Source: Mucilaginibacter sp. SG564
GTDB taxonomy: Bacteria > Bacteroidota > Bacteroidia > Sphingobacteriales > Sphingobacteriaceae
Direction of reading: 5' to 3'
DNA: 64,000 nt
Assembly: GCF_013149275.1 (NCBI RefSeq)
Contig: NZ_JABGNA010000001.1
Coordinates: 434,001-498,000, forward strand
Position numbers and translations under genes: made by a program. Shown here piece by piece: positions 8,109 to 18,274 of this stretch. Each line of letters starts with the position of its first letter. The first letter of the stretch is position 1. Under the pieces are notes generated by a model. It did not search any database. It was not told the origin of the DNA and worked only from the letters and a program-made list of their open reading frames with translations.

Positions 8109-11100
8109 ATGAAAAAAACAAGAAGGGTATTTCCGCTTCAGGGGGCTCCCGTATGTCTAAAAGTTATTTTGCTGATGAAAGCAGTTTTCCTCCTAATTCT
8201 GGTTACATGCATGCAAGTTTCGGCAACAGTGTATTCTCAACAAAAGTTTACACTCAGCGTAAAGCAAACCGATGTGAGCAATATTTTAACCAAGATTCAA
8301 AAACAAAGTGATTATCGTTTCTTTTACAACTACTCGGCCATCAAAAAATTGGGCAAGGTTGATCTGGATGTAAAAGATGCCACGATAGATCAGATATTGA
8401 ACAGCCTTATTGATAGTAAACTTTCCTACAAAATGGCGGATGATCATGTGATTATCATATCCAACCAGGAAGATGCCAATCGTCAGGCTATTATTAAAGG
8501 TAAAGTAGTTGATAAAACAGGCGAGCCTTTAATTGGTGTAAGCATTAAGTTGCAAGGAACAAATATTGGTGTAACATCAGATGTGAATGGCAATTTCAGT
8601 ATCAACGCGCCCGACGATGGTACGCTGGAGCTAACTTATATCGGCTTTGCCAAAAAAATAGTACCCATTGCCGGCAACAAAAGCTTAACTATTACTATGG
8701 ATGCTTTGCCATCAGCCCTAAATGAGGTGGTTGTGGTTGGATATGGTACCAGTAAAAAAGTAGACCTTACAGGTTCAGTAGCCAATGTTAAGGGTAGTGA
8801 TATTCAAAATTTGCCGGTAGCTTCGGCAGCACAGGCTTTGGATGGCCGTGCCAGCGGTGTAAACATTGTAAGCAACAATGGTTCACCGGGAGCAGCCCCA
8901 AGTATTCGTATTCGCGGTACTGGTACTATCAATGACGCCAATCCATTAATTGTAATTGATGGTGTACCTACATTTGACCCTAATGCATTTAGCGATCTTA
9001 ACCCCAATGATATTGCCAGCGTTGACGTTTTGAAAGATGCATCTTCAAGCGCTATTTATGGTACCAGGGCGGCAAACGGGGTGGTGATGGTAACTACTAA
9101 AAAAGGTACTTATAACCAGAAACTAAGCACTACAGTTAATTTTTATAACGGCTTTTCAAAATCGGTTAAGTACCTGGACCTACTCACAGCCCCTGATTTG
9201 TATAAACTGAAAAGAGAACGTTATACCAATGATGGTGTTGCTATTGACGCGCCATGGAATGATAGTTATTATGCCACCCAAAGAACCGACTGGCAACGCG
9301 CTATTATGGGAACAGGCCATGTAAGCAGCGGCGATATCAATATAAATGGTGGTAATGAGGTATCAAACTATTACTTCTCAACCTCTATTTACGATGAAAG
9401 GGGGATCATTGACAAAAGCGACTTTAAGCGTTACAGCGTAAGGATCAATTCTGAGCATAAACTGAAACCATGGTTAAAAGTGGGCGAAAACATACAGTTA
9501 ACTTATACTGATAATAACGGGTATGATACTTACAGCTCACAAACAGGTTTGGTTTTCTCGGCACTTCGCTTTAATCCGGCTATACCATTGGTAAATCCTG
9601 ACGGCAGCTTTGGAACATCAAGAAATTTTGCCAATCAATTGGGCGATATCAATAGCCCGTATGCAACCATTCAGGAAACGGACGCCTATAAACGCAAATA
9701 CCGGACATTAGCAAACGCTTTTGCCGAAGTGCAGTTTATCAAAGATCTGAAATTGCGTGTCAACTATGCCTTTGATGGCGATATAGGCCGTCAGTATGAG
9801 TTTGATATTAAGGATATTAACCAGGCACGACCTACCAACAGTTCTTCACTAAAGCAATCTGAAACAGACGAATATTCCCAATTGCTGGAAGCTTTTCTTA
9901 CGTATGATAAAGTCTTCGGAAAAAGTCACCTAACGGTTACGGGCGGTTATTCGTACCAAAAGTTTAATACCAATAACGGCTTTACCGCGCAAAGGATTGG
10001 GTTTGATGATACTTCACCCGATCAGCGGTACCTTTACCTGGGTCAAGATCAGTTTGCTACAGCTTTGCCACCCGATCAATCGTCATTGCAATCGGCTTTT
10101 GGAAGGGCTTTTTATAACTACGATGACAGGTTTCTAGCTACCGCGACATTCCGTGCTGACGGCTCATCAAGATTCGGACCTACCAATCACTGGGGTTATT
10201 TTCCGGCTTTTTCACTGGGCTGGCGCTTATCACAGGAGGAGTTTATCAAAAATATCAGCTGGATCAGTAACCTGAAACTAACCGGAGGCTATGGCCGCTT
10301 GGGTAACCAAAGTGTCGATACGTTTCAGTACCTAAGTTTAATACAGGTTAACAATACCTATGGCAACGGCGGCTATGCCTTTGGCGGAACAAGCGCCAGC
10401 GGAGGAGCCGTTACCCGGATAGCCAATCCCGACATACATTGGGAGGTTACCGCCATGACCAATGTAAGTTTGGAAGCGGGCTTTTTAAACAATAAGCTTA
10501 ACACCACCATTACTTATTTTAATAAAAATACCAGCGACATGCTTTACTCTCCGCCTACGGTAGGGACTTTTGGCCTTGTTAATATTCCGAGCCAAAATGT
10601 TGGTTCCATGAATAACAAGGGTATTGAGGTTGAAGCAAATTATCAGGGCGGTAACAAATTAAAGTTTAGTGTTGGTGCTAACGCATCATTTATTAAAAAC
10701 AAGGTTACCCATCTTGATGGCGAGGGTTCATATATTGGATCGGTTCTTTACGGACGCTCTAATCAGGAGATCTCCAGAACTTACCAAGGTCAGCCGATCG
10801 CGTCTTTCTATGGTTGGAAAACCAATGGCTTATACCAGACTCAGGCCGATATCGACAATGATCCGGCCCTGAAAAACGACCCGCGTAAAGGAAATATTAA
10901 ACCAGGCGACGTACGTTTCCGGGATCTGGACGGCAATGGGCTGATTGATGGTAACGACCGTACCAACCTGGGCAATCCAAATCCAAATGTAACAGCAGGT
11001 TTGCAGGGAAGCTTATCGTACAAAGGGTTTGATCTGTCGGCAAATTTTACGGGTGTTTTTGGTGTTAGTTTATACAATGCCGATAGGATGCAGGGTATTG

Positions 11101-11483
11101 ACCCAACCTATCCGTTTAATATGTACGCATCAACGTTGGGTCGCTGGACCGGACCGGGTACCAGCAATACTATCCCCCGCATGTCTTTAGATCGTGCAAA
11201 TGATAACTATCGTACATCTGATCTGTTTGTTGAGAGTGGTAACTATTTTTCGCTTAAAAATGTAACCCTCGGTTACACACTGCCAGCAGAATGGAGCAAA
11301 AAGGCAACCTTTAGCAGTATAAAGTTATATGCATCGGGTCAAAATGTATTTATCATCACCAAATACTCCGGTTATACGCCTGAGTTGGGTTACAACAATG
11401 GTGGTAACCTGCAAAGAGGGGTTGATGTGGCCCAGTATCCGGCAGTACGCACAATAACATTTGGTATAACCGCAAAACTATAA
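8109..11483 (+). CDS. SusC/RagA TonB-dependent outer-membrane transporter with STN signalling domain
   Basis: A 1124-aa outer-membrane protein. The N-terminal signal region ends near S-A-T-V-Y-S-Q-Q. An STN domain follows (about residues 45-115, F-T-L-S-V-K-Q-T-D-V), then a carboxypeptidase-like domain (about 125-210, G-K-V-V-D-K-T-G-E-P-L-I-G-V-S), a plug with G-Y-G-T-S-K-K-V-D-L-T-G-S-V and I-R-I-R-G, and a TonB-dependent barrel to the C-terminus. With SusD it imports oligosaccharides in a TonB-dependent way. The STN domain plus the upstream sigma/FecR pair mark it as a signal transducer. susD follows after 4 bp. Confidence 0.95.
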   Translation: MKKTRRVFPLQGAPVCLKVILLMKAVFLLILVTCMQVSATVYSQQKFTLSVKQTDVSNILTKIQKQSDYRFFYNYSAIKKLGKVDLDVKDATIDQILNSLIDSKLSYKMADDHVIIISNQEDANRQAIIKGKVVDKTGEPLIGVSIKLQGTNIGVTSDVNGNFSINAPDDGTLELTYIGFAKKIVPIAGNKSLTITMDALPSALNEVVVVGYGTSKKVDLTGSVANVKGSDIQNLPVASAAQALDGRASGVNIVSNNGSPGAAPSIRIRGTGTINDANPLIVIDGVPTFDPNAFSDLNPNDIASVDVLKDASSSAIYGTRAANGVVMVTTKKGTYNQKLSTTVNFYNGFSKSVKYLDLLTAPDLYKLKRERYTNDGVAIDAPWNDSYYATQRTDWQRAIMGTGHVSSGDININGGNEVSNYYFSTSIYDERGIIDKSDFKRYSVRINSEHKLKPWLKVGENIQLTYTDNNGYDTYSSQTGLVFSALRFNPAIPLVNPDGSFGTSRNFANQLGDINSPYATIQETDAYKRKYRTLANAFAEVQFIKDLKLRVNYAFDGDIGRQYEFDIKDINQARPTNSSSLKQSETDEYSQLLEAFLTYDKVFGKSHLTVTGGYSYQKFNTNNGFTAQRIGFDDTSPDQRYLYLGQDQFATALPPDQSSLQSAFGRAFYNYDDRFLATATFRADGSSRFGPTNHWGYFPAFSLGWRLSQEEFIKNISWISNLKLTGGYGRLGNQSVDTFQYLSLIQVNNTYGNGGYAFGGTSASGGAVTRIANPDIHWEVTAMTNVSLEAGFLNNKLNTTITYFNKNTSDMLYSPPTVGTFGLVNIPSQNVGSMNNKGIEVEANYQGGNKLKFSVGANASFIKNKVTHLDGEGSYIGSVLYGRSNQEISRTYQGQPIASFYGWKTNGLYQTQADIDNDPALKNDPRKGNIKPGDVRFRDLDGNGLIDGNDRTNLGNPNPNVTAGLQGSLSYKGFDLSANFTGVFGVSLYNADRMQGIDPTYPFNMYASTLGRWTGPGTSNTIPRMSLDRANDNYRTSDLFVESGNYFSLKNVTLGYTLPAEWSKKATFSSIKLYASGQNVFIITKYSGYTPELGYNNGGNLQRGVDVAQYPAVRTITFGITAKL

Positions 11484-11487
11484 CCTC

Positions 11488-12972
11488 ATGAAAGCAAAAA
11501 ACATATTATATATAGCAACAGCGGCACTGTTATTTACAAGCAGCTGTAAAAAAGCACTTGACCTGAATCAGAAAGGTGCTTACAATAGCGATAATTATTT
11601 CCAGAACGAAGCACAGGCGGTTAGCGCTATAACCGGTATATACAGTTTACTGGAGGGAGAAGATTATATAGCCCATGCCGAAACTACTTTTGATGTGGCC
11701 TCTGATGATTACTGGCGCTCAGGTGACCACAGTGAGGACGAAGCTATAGAGAATTTAACATACGATGCCTCCAATGCGCAGGTTAACTATAGCTGGAAAT
11801 GGAAGTATGAAACAGTCAACCGATCTACCAATTGTATCATCAATATCCCTAAGATCGCCAATATAACCCCTGCCATCAAAACACGCAGCATGGGCGAAGC
11901 ATATTTTTTCAGGGCTTTTGGTTACTGGCGTTTGATGGTAATTTATGGCGATGTACCCATTATTACCGAGGATGACTACACCAAACAAAACTTCAATGTG
12001 CCTAAATCGCCTATTGAGGATGTACGCAAACAAATTGAATCAGATCTGAAACTCGCTATTGCCAATTTGCCCGAAAGCTACGGCCCGGCCGATCGCGGTC
12101 GTGTAAACAAGGGCACAGCGCTTGGTCTGTTAACCAAATTGTATATGTACTGGGAAAAATTCCCGGAAGCTATAGCAACCGGGCAACAAGTGGTAAGCAA
12201 TCCTAACTATGCGTTAGCTGCTAATTACCAGTCGAATTTTACCCGTGCCAATGAACTTCCTGCCAATAACACAGAATTATTATTGTCCATACAAGCCATT
12301 CAAAATGTAATACAAAACGACTTTACCGTGTATTACATTCCTCGTCCATGGGGCGGCTACGGCTTTAGTCAGCCATTACAAGGACTGGCCGATGAGTTTG
12401 AAGCCAATGACCCACGTAAGCAAGCAACGCTTTTAGGGGTTGGTGACCAAATTGATATTGGTGATGGTAAAGGGTTGACTACATTTACGTCAGATCTTTC
12501 TGCCACTGGTTATGTTTTCCGTAAATACGCGGTATTTAACAGTGCAACGGCAGGTGGTGGTGTTGATCACTCTTTTGCCGTACCATTAATGCGTTCTGCA
12601 GATATTTACCTGTTGGTTGCCGAAGCCTTGATCCGTACGCAAGGAGCAGGGGCAGGGGATGCCCTGATCAACCAGGTGAGGCATCGCGCATCGCCTTTGC
12701 TAAAACCGGTATCAGGCGCGGGCATGAAAGAACTGATCCATGAGCGTCGTGTGGAACTTGCCGGCGAAGGCGAGCGTCACCAGGACCTGATGCGTTGGGA
12801 TAAAGACAAAATAGTTGATATTGCCGCTATCTACAATTTATCGATATCTAAAGCTCCAATCGATCAAAATAAGAATGTAATTTTTGTTAGGCCGAAACAT
12901 TACTACTACCCAATTCCTCAGGTTGAAATTGACAAGAGTAAAGGTGTTTTGAAACAAAATCCTAATTTCTAA
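11488..12972 (+). CDS. SusD/RagB-family surface glycan-binding lipoprotein
   Basis: A 494-aa lipoprotein with signal peptide and lipobox L-F-T-S-S-C (Cys20). It has the helical TPR-like SusD architecture with typical segments A-E-A-Y-F-F-R-A-F-G-Y-W near residue 140 and, near the C-terminus, H-E-R-R-V-E-L-A-G-E-G-E-R and P-I-P-Q-V-E-I. It forms the lid of the preceding SusC transporter at the cell surface and captures the glycan. A 136-bp gap with a hairpin (12989-13046) separates it from the glycosidase genes. Confidence 0.95.
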   Translation: MKAKNILYIATAALLFTSSCKKALDLNQKGAYNSDNYFQNEAQAVSAITGIYSLLEGEDYIAHAETTFDVASDDYWRSGDHSEDEAIENLTYDASNAQVNYSWKWKYETVNRSTNCIINIPKIANITPAIKTRSMGEAYFFRAFGYWRLMVIYGDVPIITEDDYTKQNFNVPKSPIEDVRKQIESDLKLAIANLPESYGPADRGRVNKGTALGLLTKLYMYWEKFPEAIATGQQVVSNPNYALAANYQSNFTRANELPANNTELLLSIQAIQNVIQNDFTVYYIPRPWGGYGFSQPLQGLADEFEANDPRKQATLLGVGDQIDIGDGKGLTTFTSDLSATGYVFRKYAVFNSATAGGGVDHSFAVPLMRSADIYLLVAEALIRTQGAGAGDALINQVRHRASPLLKPVSGAGMKELIHERRVELAGEGERHQDLMRWDKDKIVDIAAIYNLSISKAPIDQNKNVIFVRPKHYYYPIPQVEIDKSKGVLKQNPNF

Positions 12973-12988
12973 AAGATGATAGTATAAA

Positions 12989-13046
12989 TTGCCGGTAATC
13001 AGGATAAGGAGTCTCCCGCAGGATTTTTTATTTTGGTTGCCGGCAT
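12989..13046 (+). terminator. Imperfect hairpin with T-run between susD and GH89
   Basis: TTGCCGGTAATC (12989-13000) can pair with GGTTGCCGGCAT (13035-13046), with one G-U and a mismatch. Inside are a small GGAG-T-CTCC hairpin and a run of T around 13023. It may attenuate transcription or end the abundant susCD message; the alternative is a neutral intergenic palindrome. Confidence 0.35.
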
Positions 13047-13108
13047 TTTATAAAACACATCTACGTTATTCTCGTATCATCACGATTATTATTCAATAAA
13101 ATTATTAA

Positions 13109-15310
13109 ATGAGAAAGTATTTACTTGTACTCGTTGTTATGGCATCTGCCTTTAAGGTTAGTGCCCAGGTTGATCAAAAGGCACTGTATGCCTTTATAGA
13201 ACGGGTTATTCCCGGCAAAAGCAGTTCCTTTATTATCGAGGCTATTCCACAGCAAAATGGTAAAAATGTTTTTGAACTTGACAACAAGGATGGTAAAATA
13301 GTTTTACGGGGTGATAATGGCTTGTCCGTAGCCTCGGCATTAAACTACTATCTTAAAACTTATTGTTTTAGTGATATCGGGTGGAATGGTACCAACCTGA
13401 ATTTACCGGCGACACTGCCTGTAGTAAAGGGACTGGTACAGAAAGCCACGCCATATCAATATCGCTATTATTTAAATTATTGTACCTACAATTATTCCAT
13501 GGCCTGGTGGGATTGGGCCCGCTGGCAAAAAGAAATTGATTGGATGGCCCTAAACGGCATCAATCTGCCATTGGCCATTACCGGCGAAGAAGCCGTTTGG
13601 CAAAACGTATACAAAAGCATGGGCTTTACCGATAAACAACTGGATGAGTTTTTTAGCGGTCCTGCTTATTTTGCCTGGTTTTGGATGGGTAACATTGATG
13701 CCTGGGGTGGTCCGCTGCCACAGCATTGGATGGACTCCCACAAAGAGCTGCAAAAGAAAATATTGGAGCGTGAACGTTCCTTTGGTATGAAACCTGTACT
13801 GTCTTCATTTACAGGACACGTTCCGCCATCCTTTAAAGAAAAATTCCCCGATGCAAAGGTTAAAAAAACCAACTGGGATGCCGGTTTTCCGGATGTTTAT
13901 ATACTCGACCCCGACGATCCGATGTTTGAAACCATCGGTAAAAAATATATAGAGGCGCAAACCAAAGAGTTTGGTACAGATCACCTGTACTCTGCCGATA
14001 CTTTTAATGAAAACGTGCCGCCAACAAATGATTCTACTTACTTGGATGGCATGAGTAAAAAGGTTTTTAATTCCATGGCCGCAGCTGATCCCAAAGCAAT
14101 TTGGGTGATGCAAGGCTGGATGTTCCACTATAACAACAAATTCTGGCAGCCCCAGCAGATCAAGGCGCTGCTAAACGCGGTACCTAACGAACAAATGATC
14201 GTTTTGGATCTGTATAGCGACGCACATCCGGTTTGGAACCGTACCGAAGCATATTACGGCAAACCATGGATCTGGAGCATGCTGCAAAACTTTGGCGGCA
14301 ATATCAGTCTGTTTGGTCGTATGCGCCATGTGGCGGCCGATCCGGCGATAGCCCTGCATGATCCCGAATCAAAAAATATGCGGGGCATAGGCATTACTCC
14401 CGAAGGTATCGAGCAAAACCCAGCGCTGTTTGCCCTGATGTTGGAAAATGTTTGGACTGATACCCCGATTGATGCGGATAAATGGTTGACTAACTACGCG
14501 CAAAGACGTTATGGCCAAAGCAACACACAGGTAAATGAAGCCTGGCAAATATTATTAAATACCGTGTATTCCGGGGGCCTAACAGAAGGTGGCCCGGAAT
14601 CTATTATCGTGGCCCGGCCTACCTTTAAGAAAACTATCGATAGGGTACTAACCAAACTGGACTATGACCCTGCGCAACTGGTTAAAGCCTGGGGGCTGTT
14701 CATCAACGCTTCGGACAGTCTAAAACAAAGCGATGGCTTTCAATATGATCTGGTTGATATTACGCGACAAGTGCTGGCCAACTATGCAAGTCCGCTGCAA
14801 CAGCAAATGGTAAAGGCATACCATACGGGGGATAAGGCACAATTTAAGTTATACAGCAGCCAGTTTTTACAACTCATGGATGATATGGATGCGCTGTTGA
14901 GTACCCGTAAAGATTTCCTGTTGGGTAAATGGATAGCTGAAGCCAGAGCTAACGGCATCACCGAAAAAGAAAAGAACCTGTATGAGTTTAACGCCCGCGA
15001 TCTGGTTACACTTTGGGGCGATAAAGAAAGTGGCTTGCGAGAATATTCCAACCGTCAATGGGCTGGATTGATCAACGGATATTATAAACAGCGTTGGGTT
15101 CTGTTTTTTGACCAGTTAAATAAATCACTGGCTTCGGGCAGTAAATTTGATGAGCTTGCTTTTGACAAGCAGGTAAAAGACTGGGAATGGCAATGGGTAA
15201 ACAAACACGATAATGCATATCCAAATACTATCAGCGGTAATTCTGTAGAAAAAGCCAAGCAATTATTTAAGAAATATAGCCCTATAATTCAGCAAGCTTA
15301 TCAACGGTAA
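13109..15310 (+). CDS. GH89 alpha-N-acetylglucosaminidase
   Basis: A 733-aa exported enzyme (signal peptide ending V-S-A-Q) of the NAGLU/GH89 family, which removes terminal alpha-linked GlcNAc from heparan-type chains or alpha-GlcNAc-capped mucin glycans. It shows the GH89 N-terminal small domain, then the catalytic barrel with Y-N-Y-S-M-A-W-W-D-W, W-M-A-L-N-G-I-N-L-P-L, D-T-F-N-E-N (Glu301) and G-I-T-P-E-G-I-E-Q-N (Glu432). These match the two catalytic glutamates known in the family. An all-helical C-terminal domain follows. The length is close to that of human NAGLU. The GH35 gene starts 4 bp after its stop, so they are co-transcribed. Confidence 0.93.
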   Translation: MRKYLLVLVVMASAFKVSAQVDQKALYAFIERVIPGKSSSFIIEAIPQQNGKNVFELDNKDGKIVLRGDNGLSVASALNYYLKTYCFSDIGWNGTNLNLPATLPVVKGLVQKATPYQYRYYLNYCTYNYSMAWWDWARWQKEIDWMALNGINLPLAITGEEAVWQNVYKSMGFTDKQLDEFFSGPAYFAWFWMGNIDAWGGPLPQHWMDSHKELQKKILERERSFGMKPVLSSFTGHVPPSFKEKFPDAKVKKTNWDAGFPDVYILDPDDPMFETIGKKYIEAQTKEFGTDHLYSADTFNENVPPTNDSTYLDGMSKKVFNSMAAADPKAIWVMQGWMFHYNNKFWQPQQIKALLNAVPNEQMIVLDLYSDAHPVWNRTEAYYGKPWIWSMLQNFGGNISLFGRMRHVAADPAIALHDPESKNMRGIGITPEGIEQNPALFALMLENVWTDTPIDADKWLTNYAQRRYGQSNTQVNEAWQILLNTVYSGGLTEGGPESIIVARPTFKKTIDRVLTKLDYDPAQLVKAWGLFINASDSLKQSDGFQYDLVDITRQVLANYASPLQQQMVKAYHTGDKAQFKLYSSQFLQLMDDMDALLSTRKDFLLGKWIAEARANGITEKEKNLYEFNARDLVTLWGDKESGLREYSNRQWAGLINGYYKQRWVLFFDQLNKSLASGSKFDELAFDKQVKDWEWQWVNKHDNAYPNTISGNSVEKAKQLFKKYSPIIQQAYQR

Positions 15311-15313
15311 ATA

Positions 15314-18259
15314 ATGAACAAACGTTTTTATACCGCGCTTTTGGTTGTTGCAATGCTGGCTGGAAGCAATCGGGGTTACAGCCAGGCTATAAATGATCAT
15401 ATATTTCCTGCGCAGGAAACAGCTAAGCCCTTCATCAATTTTGATAGTAAAGGGTTTTTAATAAATGGAAAACGTACTTTCCTGGCATCGGCAGGCTTAG
15501 AATACGCGCGTATTCCACGGCAGCTATGGTATGATAGATTGTTACGATTAAAGAGGGCCGGCTTTAATTGCGTGGAAGTATACACGATATGGAATTTTCA
15601 TGAACCACTGGAAGGTAAATTCAATTTCGCAGGCGATCATGACCTGAACGCATTTTTAACTACGGTTAAGAGCCTGGGTATGTATGCCATAGTTAGGGTA
15701 GGACCCTACTATTGTGCCGAGTGGGATCTGGGCGGCTATCCATTATGGTTGAAATTTAAACCAGGCCTCCGTGTGCGGGAAGATAACCCGGAGTTTGAGA
15801 AATACGTTGACCGTTTCTTTGATAAGTTATTACCCATTGTTTTTAACCAGCAGATTAACAAAGGCGGCCCGGTAATTTTAGTGCAGCTGGAGAATGAGCA
15901 TAATAATGGATGGGGAACGGTAATGCCCGATAATTATTTTAAACATCTGCAAAGCAAGGCACTAAGTTTAGGTTTACAAGTGCCGTATTTTTTTAGCGGC
16001 CTGCACCATGCCAGTGACCCTGCAGGCGATGGTACATTGGATGACCCAAAACGACCTAATCCATGGTTTTCAACCGAGTTTTGGAGTGTATGGTACTCTC
16101 AATATGGCGCTAAGCCAACAGATTCGGCGGTGTATGCCCGGCGTACCTGGAAAATAATAACGCACGGTGGTGGCGGATATAACTATTACATGGCTCATGG
16201 GGGCTCAAATTTCGGTTATACCAATAATGATGAAGATGCAGCATCCTACGATTACGGTTCGGCAGTTGGGCAGGCTGGCGATCTAAGGCCCATCTATTAC
16301 GGTTTTAAACGAGCGGCCTTTTTTGCCCGTAGTTTTCAGGATGTATTGGAAAATTGTACCGATGCAACTGCCGCCTATAAAGATATTGCAACAGACGGCA
16401 GTTTAAAAGTTACCGCAAGATCGGCCGATATTGGTGATCTGGTCTTTTTAGATAATCAAGGTAAGAAGGCACTCAAAGCGGTTGTTAAAGTTGATAATAA
16501 CATACCTGTAGCCACTGTAATGCTGGCTCCGGGTGAGATATATCCTTTGGTGCACAATTACATCATCAATAACCAGATAACGCTTAATTGGGCGTTTACA
16601 CGTATATATGGGCTGGTAAAGCAAGGTAATACCACAACCATCTTGGCCGAAACCGAAAAAGGCAGTCCTGTAGCGCTTTATTTTAAGGTGGGAGGAAAAG
16701 CGATCGTACCTAAAGGAACAACCGGATTTAAAGTAAGCGATGGTAATATCGATCTGTTAACTACTCAGTCAGACAAACCAGGCGAATATTCATTTGAAGT
16801 AGGTGGGCAGCGTGTTCGTATTTTAACCATGGATGCCAAAACAATGGATAAAACCTGGATAGTAGAGCAGGCGGGTTCAAATGCTATTATCAGCGGTGTA
16901 TCTTACCTGGCCGATGTTAAACTGCAAAATGGCCAGTTACAAGCCACTGCCGAATATCCTTTAACAGGTAAAAAAGATGGGCAGATCTGGTTATATCAAA
17001 ATAATAGTTCATCTCTTTTAAAATCTGTATATCAGCATGATATAAAATATAATTTAAACATAAGTTTATCTCCATGGCAAAACAAAGATGGGGCTGTTTA
17101 TGCGGCGCCAGCTTATAATGATACCAACTGGTTTAGTTCCGCCGATCCTCAACAAATGGGCGCTGATGGCAACCTGACTGCCGATGCCTGGTATCGTACC
17201 AGGGTAGATGTTCCGGTATCGGGAAAGTACACCATGCAGGTTGATGGCGGAGACAGGGCTACAGCTTTTGTTGATGGCAGGAAGACTGTTCAATGGAAAG
17301 TTAGGGACGGCGAGGTGACATTTGATCTGGAAAAAGGCAAACACACACTGGCTGTATTTACTGCGCACGATGGTCGCGATAAGCTGGCTGCATACATCGG
17401 TTCGATAACTGATGTGGATAAGAAAGGCTTATCGGGTCAGGTTCAGCTCAAACAGGGTGGTCCATTTATATCTGCTATCAACAATTGGTATTTTACCAAA
17501 GCCGAAAAAGCTATCGATGTAAAAAACAACATCCCGGTTTTTGACACTATCAGCTGGAAAAAATATAAAATTGGTGATGATGTATTTAACAAGCAGGAGG
17601 GCTTTGGCTGGTTTCAAACTACTATCCCGGTTCAGGCAGGCAATCCTAATAAGCTTACCATCAATTTCAGAAGTGTGGACGAAGACGCCACCGTATTTAT
17701 CAACGGTAAGCAGGTAGCACAACATAAAGGCTGGAACTCGCCATTTGCTGTGGAAATTAATGATACCGCTACGCTTAAAAAGCCGATCATGCTTACACTA
17801 TTCATCGAAAACTACTCCAACGAAGGCGGTATTGATCAGCCTGTAAAAATAAACAGCATAGGTGATGCTATGATCATCAATAATTGGAAAATGTTTGGGG
17901 GGCCGGGCAATCCGGATGCTGTTGATGGCTGGAATAAACCAGTGCTTAAAACCTCATTCGCAGGTCCACAGTTTTTCCGGTCACAATTTACTGTGCCACA
18001 ACCAAAAGGTAAACATTTGATATGGCGGGTTTATACCGATGGCTTGAGTTATGGTTCTGTTTGGGTGAATGGCTATAACCTGGGCCGTTACCCCGAAAAG
18101 GTGGGCAATATTGGCATGTACATACCCGAATGCTGGTTAAAAGCTGGCATCAATCAAGTGGTAATTTATGACGAAAATGGTAACCGGCCAGATAAGGTAA
18201 GCATCAGATCAGAGAAAGAGGCCGGTAGGGTAACTTATATACTTCAGGGAAAATTATAA
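15314..18259 (+). CDS. GH35 beta-galactosidase
   Basis: A 981-aa exported glycosidase (signal peptide near S-R-G-Y-S-Q). The catalytic barrel occupies about residues 40-350: W-Y-D-R-L-L-R-L-K-R-A-G-F-N, Y-T-I-W-N-F-H-E-P, V-Q-L-E-N-E-H with acid/base Glu195 (Y-G is usual after this Glu; here H-N) and F-S-T-E-F-W with nucleophile Glu255. Then Y-M-A-H-G-G-S-N-F-G and two or more C-terminal jelly-roll domains. GH35 enzymes release terminal beta-linked galactose. In this locus it should act beside GH89 and GH92 on a galactose-containing glycan in the periplasm. Confidence 0.93.
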   Translation: MNKRFYTALLVVAMLAGSNRGYSQAINDHIFPAQETAKPFINFDSKGFLINGKRTFLASAGLEYARIPRQLWYDRLLRLKRAGFNCVEVYTIWNFHEPLEGKFNFAGDHDLNAFLTTVKSLGMYAIVRVGPYYCAEWDLGGYPLWLKFKPGLRVREDNPEFEKYVDRFFDKLLPIVFNQQINKGGPVILVQLENEHNNGWGTVMPDNYFKHLQSKALSLGLQVPYFFSGLHHASDPAGDGTLDDPKRPNPWFSTEFWSVWYSQYGAKPTDSAVYARRTWKIITHGGGGYNYYMAHGGSNFGYTNNDEDAASYDYGSAVGQAGDLRPIYYGFKRAAFFARSFQDVLENCTDATAAYKDIATDGSLKVTARSADIGDLVFLDNQGKKALKAVVKVDNNIPVATVMLAPGEIYPLVHNYIINNQITLNWAFTRIYGLVKQGNTTTILAETEKGSPVALYFKVGGKAIVPKGTTGFKVSDGNIDLLTTQSDKPGEYSFEVGGQRVRILTMDAKTMDKTWIVEQAGSNAIISGVSYLADVKLQNGQLQATAEYPLTGKKDGQIWLYQNNSSSLLKSVYQHDIKYNLNISLSPWQNKDGAVYAAPAYNDTNWFSSADPQQMGADGNLTADAWYRTRVDVPVSGKYTMQVDGGDRATAFVDGRKTVQWKVRDGEVTFDLEKGKHTLAVFTAHDGRDKLAAYIGSITDVDKKGLSGQVQLKQGGPFISAINNWYFTKAEKAIDVKNNIPVFDTISWKKYKIGDDVFNKQEGFGWFQTTIPVQAGNPNKLTINFRSVDEDATVFINGKQVAQHKGWNSPFAVEINDTATLKKPIMLTLFIENYSNEGGIDQPVKINSIGDAMIINNWKMFGGPGNPDAVDGWNKPVLKTSFAGPQFFRSQFTVPQPKGKHLIWRVYTDGLSYGSVWVNGYNLGRYPEKVGNIGMYIPECWLKAGINQVVIYDENGNRPDKVSIRSEKEAGRVTYILQGKL

Positions 18260-18274
18260 TAAAATTAAAAAGAT